From positions 9,732,668 to 9,796,667 of the forward strand of contig NC_079519.1 in the NCBI RefSeq assembly GCF_000801105.2: 64,000 bases of DNA, written 5' to 3'. Source of the DNA: Raphanus sativus. Its lineage: Eukaryota > Streptophyta > Magnoliopsida > Brassicales > Brassicaceae. Positions within the stretch are counted from its first letter, which is position 1; every line of letters begins with the position of its first letter. Below are positions 60,150 through 64,000 of this stretch, in pieces. The translations under genes and the position numbers were made by a program. The notes below the pieces were generated by a model that was not told where the DNA came from, did no database searches, and saw only the letters and a program-made list of their open reading frames with translations.

Positions 60150-61098
60150 ACTAGATTTTGATCCACGATTTCAAAACGCGGGATTGTCTCGTTTTCAAAT
60201 ATTATATTTTATAACATATATATTTTTTTAGAAACTTATATAATGTGTTTTTTTGTATAAGTGTAGTAGTTGTTTTATATGTTTAGGATAATAATTATTG
60301 AAATATAAAGGTAAGACTCTCTTTATTTATAATAAGTGTCGTTTTAATTTTTTTCTTATTATACAAAACGTGTCATTTTACAAAAAAAATTCTTGTTATA
60401 CAAAAAGTGTCATTTTATAATTCCAATGTAAATTGTATTTACTTTCAGCTAAAAATTAATTGCAAACTGTTTTGATTTTATAAATAATTTTATTTATCTC
60501 AAATATTATTGGCCATAAAATGTAATTAACAAAAATTTACATATATTTCAGCTATTTTCTTAATCTGTGTGAAAATGTCAAAGTGATACTTATTCAGAAA
60601 CGGAGAAAGTAATATATAATATGATGCTAATTTATTATATTTATATTTATAACTGAGAATTTTTGAAAGTGGTCAAATATTAATATTCTGTTAAAACTAA
60701 GACAATGTTATTAAAATTAAAAATTTTGTTTTATAAATTTTTTTGTTTTATAATTAATATTCTGAAAGCGGTCAAATATATTCGCTGCTTGTTCATCAAG
60801 TTAATTTAGTTCAATCAGAAAATCTTGTTTCTATATATTATCTTTTTAATTTATTGTGTGTAACAAATAAGAAAAAATGGAATGTTATAGAGAATATTCT
60901 GGAATTGATTTGGTTTGAAATGGATTCGGGATTTTAGTTTAAGTATATTATTAGGTACCTTTTGACCCACGCTTTAAAAGTACGGACATATTTTGTTCAA
61001 TTTTTATCATTTTTATTAGGTAACAAATAGTTTTAAAGTTGTTCTAATACATTTTTTTAGTTTTAAACAGTGTTTTCATATCGTGGTCAAAAAGATAG

Positions 61099-61158
<60 letters not shown>

Positions 61159-61462
61159 TATATGTTAACATATTTAATTTTGTAATACTATTAATTTTCT
61201 AAATTTTGCTAAAGTTATATGTATATATATACACACATATATAAGAATCAAAATATCATATTTTTTTCTATTAGACCCGTCATATATTATTTTGAAATGA
61301 TTTTCATATTTTAAAACTGGTTATAATTATTAATTTTTAAAAATATAATTGTTAATAGTTTAGTTAGTTTTCGTTTTAAGTGATATTGAATTGATCACCA
61401 AGTTTTAAGAATGAGATATTTTTAGTATCCATCGATTTTTTTAGGATTAACTTTCTAAATGT

Positions 61463-61516
<54 letters not shown>

Positions 61517-62714
61517 AAAAACTGATTTTATTAACGAATATATTGGTAATATAGTTGGAATAATAACTAATTAGCTATATGCTGAGAATGTAATTATCAT
61601 AAACCATTACAAAAATATTTTTAATAATACTAAAGTCATATACGTTGTAAGATTATTTTTATAACCTTTGTCAAATTCTTGTATGTTTTTGTTATAATAT
61701 ATGGTTTAGGGATTGTATATTTTCGTGTAATTCTTGGGAATAGAATTTGTAAACTGTATATAGACGATTTTCTAACACGTTACATGGAATATAATCTCTA
61801 ATTATTAGTTGTATAATAATAAGTTAAATTTTAAGGCTTTTTATAATTTACAATTGAAGTAGACATAAAATGGACCTTTGATCGACGGCCCACTGAGACT
61901 AATAGATCCGCCAGATTTTAATTGTTGGCAATTATGTTGTTTTAAAAAAATTAAAATAATAGATTAGCATTTAATGAGTGGCATTTCTTTGTAAATATCT
62001 TCAAATATTAGGGGCAGAAATCTATTAGGAATTTTTTGTTGGAAAATTATTTTACGTAATAAAAATTATGATTTTTGATAAGTTATATATTTTAACTTTT
62101 TATAAAATTTATCTTAAATTTATTTATATGACTTATTTTTGTTATTTTCAATATGACTAAATTTTAGAAGACTAAATAATTCTAACCCGTAATATGATTT
62201 TATTTATTTAAATCGAAGTTAAAATTATTTTACACTGTTTTTTTTTAATTTAAATAAAATATTTTATATCTTCAATACTCTTGTATTGAAAAATTAATTT
62301 GTGCGTTTCAAAAACATTTTCTGTAATTTTATTAAATTTAGTTTATGTGATTTATTTTTTATTTTAAATGAGACTATTTTTAAAAGAGTTGAGATAATTC
62401 AGACCCGTATTATGATTTTGTTGATTTAATCATTTGTTATTTCAACTTGATTTTTTTTGAGGTTTTATTTAATAAATGCTTTCAAATAATAATGTGATAG
62501 ATTTTTTGGATAGATATGGTGCAAACATTTAGGAAAAACAAATTTCAAAAAAGTTAAGAACTGAATTACATTAAATACTATTTAATGTAATTGCAAAATA
62601 ATGAATTTTGATTGGTAGCAAATAATGCTGGGAAAAAAGTATATGCAATTTTTGTAATAACTTAGAAATTTCAGAGGCAGATTCATAAAGAGTCATTTAT
62701 TTTAATAGTATAGA
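60150..62714 (-). mobile_element. Helitron on the minus strand inserted exactly at the edge of another
   Basis: CTAG at 60150-60153 follows A; then ATTTTGAT and a hairpin region CCACGATTT/AAAACGCGGG. The minus-strand 5' end TCTATACTATTAAAATAAAT ends at 62714 and T follows. The A at 60149 is the terminal base of the adjoining Helitron, so this one landed on the A/T junction of its 5' border. It contains two (TA)n tracts (61105-61154, 61466-61509) and a Stowaway-like MITE. Confidence 0.7.
60312..60611. mobile_element. Stowaway-like MITE nested in a Helitron
   Basis: Inverted relative to 4280-4540 and clearly the same family: the reverse complement begins TACTTTCTCCGTTTCTGAAT and shares GAGATAAATAAAATTATTTA and TTGTATAACAAGAA. 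TA at both edges. Confidence 0.6.
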
Positions 62715-63428
62715 TGAAATACAAAACTAGTGAATAAACGAACTGATTGAGATTGTACCACTTGGTTTGTTGTCTTAGATAATGTGGAGCTATTTGCAGA
62801 GAAAAAAAAGTATTTTTATACTAGAAAAGAAAATATAGTTGAATTGGAGTGATTTTACCTCTAAATGATAGAGGTAAATATATAGGTGTATTTCTATTAA
62901 CATTTTCTCATCAATTATTTTATTTGTTCTCTAATTCTAAGTGGATTGATCCACTTGATTTGTTGTCTGAGCTAATGTGGATTCCACACCGAATGAGGAT
63001 CGGTTACTTGAAGTTTGAATTCCGTTCTTAGGTTGTTCATTTGTACAAATTGACTAATGCAAAATCCACATCAAACACTAATCTCAAAACCAAGTTCTAT
63101 TGGATGGTGGATGAGCTATTGCTTGTTGATTCCTCAAGTTGATATTCAAAATAATAAGACATGACATCTGAACATGTCGAAGTGTTAGGTCAATACTTGT
63201 GTACATAATACAATAATTTCACCATCACATGAGACTTAGTTCTTATCCCTCCTTCCCTTAGATGGCCGATACTAGGTCTACTGCTATATACATCCACCGA
63301 GAAATCATCATCTTCATTGTCTACATCAACTAATTGTGAATTCCCCAAAAGTGAATTTGTATTAACAGTAGAGCTGATCCTGAAATTTATGAGGCTTGAA
63401 ATAATTACTAAATAATCAATATTTATAA
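62715..63428. other. Intergenic DNA
   Basis: No gene supported; the frame 62849-63031 has no recognisable content. GTGGATTGATCCACTTG and related words recur, perhaps an old repeat. Confidence 0.45.
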
Positions 63429-63713
63429 GATTTTTAGTAATTTAAATCCTCAGCTAAAGATAAATCATAAAACAAACTCTAAACTAAAAATCTTGTGAAA
63501 TAAACCCTCATCTTTATGTCTGTTAATGTTTTCGCCTCTCCATAACCTTTGTCGTCAACAGTTAACATTTTTCCGTTGATATTTGACGATAAATGTTACG
63601 GAGGGGCGAAAACATTAACGGACATAAAAATAAGGGTTTATTTCACATGATTTTTAGTTGAGGATTTGTTTTACGATTGATCTTTAGTTGAGGGTTTAAA
63701 TTACTAAAAATCC
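63429..63713. mobile_element. Intact palindromic MITE (empty-site paralogue)
   Basis: A 285-bp near-perfect foldback: GATTTTTAGTAATTTAAATC at the left pairs with the right end, and the arms carry AACTAAAAATCTTGTGAAAT and GTTAATGTTTTCGCCTCTCC with their complements. The sequence GGGTTTATTTCACATG here is the uninterrupted counterpart of the CACTA target at 48647/56289. Confidence 0.85.
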
Positions 63714-63736
63714 TTAAAGAAAACAAAGTCTTCTTA

Positions 63737-63976
63737 GACCATCTCCAATGTATTTTGCTATTTACACCTTTAAAATAAAAAATTCTATAATAATCTAATG
63801 TATTCCTCTAAAATATAATTTTTAAATATAAAGTAAAAAATAGAGGAATGTTATTTATTCTTCTATAAATAGAAAATAGAGATTTTTATTATAAAAAAAG
63901 ATATGAGTTAGACAATTTTACCAATAAATGATATTATAGAAGTAAAAATAACAATGAGTTGGAGATTCTCTTATAA
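63737..63976. mobile_element. Possible short MITE
   Basis: ACCATCTCCAATGTATTTTG at the left and, inverted, AAGAGAATCTCCAACTCATTG at the right look like imperfect ends of the CTCCAATG-type plant MITEs. The interior is AT-rich. Borders are weak. Confidence 0.4.
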
Positions 63977-64000
63977 TACTTATAATCGATACTTCAATAG

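Noticed and set aside
60955..60990. Possible further minus-strand Helitron 3' end (TTTTGACCCACGCTTTAAAAGTACGG)
   Set aside because: The hairpin is poor and CTAG is replaced by TTAGGTACC, so it does not meet the end signature.

Overview
The window is nuclear DNA of a crucifer, most likely Brassica or a close relative. Intron-bearing plant genes lie among AT-rich DNA full of Helitron, CACTA, MULE, hAT, LINE, TRIM, SINE and MITE remnants. Five genes or gene fragments match, from memory of the Arabidopsis proteins, neighbours in the At5g53830-At5g53900 interval: an At5g53900-like first-exon fragment, PSKR2 (At5g53890), ENODL1 (At5g53870), EMB2737 (At5g53860) and DEP1 (At5g53850), followed by VQ33 (At5g53830). 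Their order is kept in reverse, so this looks like one collinear ancestral block. No search was run; gene names rest on recognition of the translated proteins.

Layout. 1-694: 3' part of a Helitron. 1047-2036: poly-A retroposon with a 15-bp target-site duplication (TSD). 2308-4177: two broken genes, an At5g53900-like 5' stub and a 5'-truncated, frameshifted PSKR2. 4280-6831: MITE, degenerate AT-rich repeat, and a foldback MULE with a 10-bp TSD. 7259-8283: intact ENODL1-like gene. 8284-13787: AT-rich intergenic DNA with MITEs, a Helitron end and a 269-bp tandem duplication. 13788-16815: intact 12-exon EMB2737 (minus). 18630-22192: abutting hAT, LINE fragment and a Pack-MULE-like element. 23403-26849: intact 12-exon DEP1 (plus). 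27301-27761: LINE tail. 27901-31270: SD1-13-like receptor kinase (minus) with a one-base frameshift. 32350-34953: two diverged ~1-kb direct repeats. 36649-37015: complete TRIM retrotransposon. 37575-38309: intact VQ33 (minus).

From about 38.4 kb to the end I see no host gene. This quarter is a nested transposon field: SINE-like unit, foldback MULE, three paired-end Helitrons on the plus strand and two on the minus strand, hAT copies inside and beside Helitrons, and a complete 7.6-kb CACTA (En/Spm) element carrying decayed copies of both usual CACTA genes. The CACTA element sits inside a palindromic MITE whose uninterrupted paralogue is at 63429-63713.

The intact host genes have separate roles: DEP1 in methionine salvage, EMB2737 an essential DnaJ-type zinc-finger protein, ENODL1 a cell-surface arabinogalactan-like protein, VQ33 a WRKY cofactor. 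They are neighbours by ancestry, not an operon or pathway cluster. I found no clearly new biological system. The best material is the set of precisely delimited nested insertions and the Pack-MULE-like element with an unidentified captured gene start.
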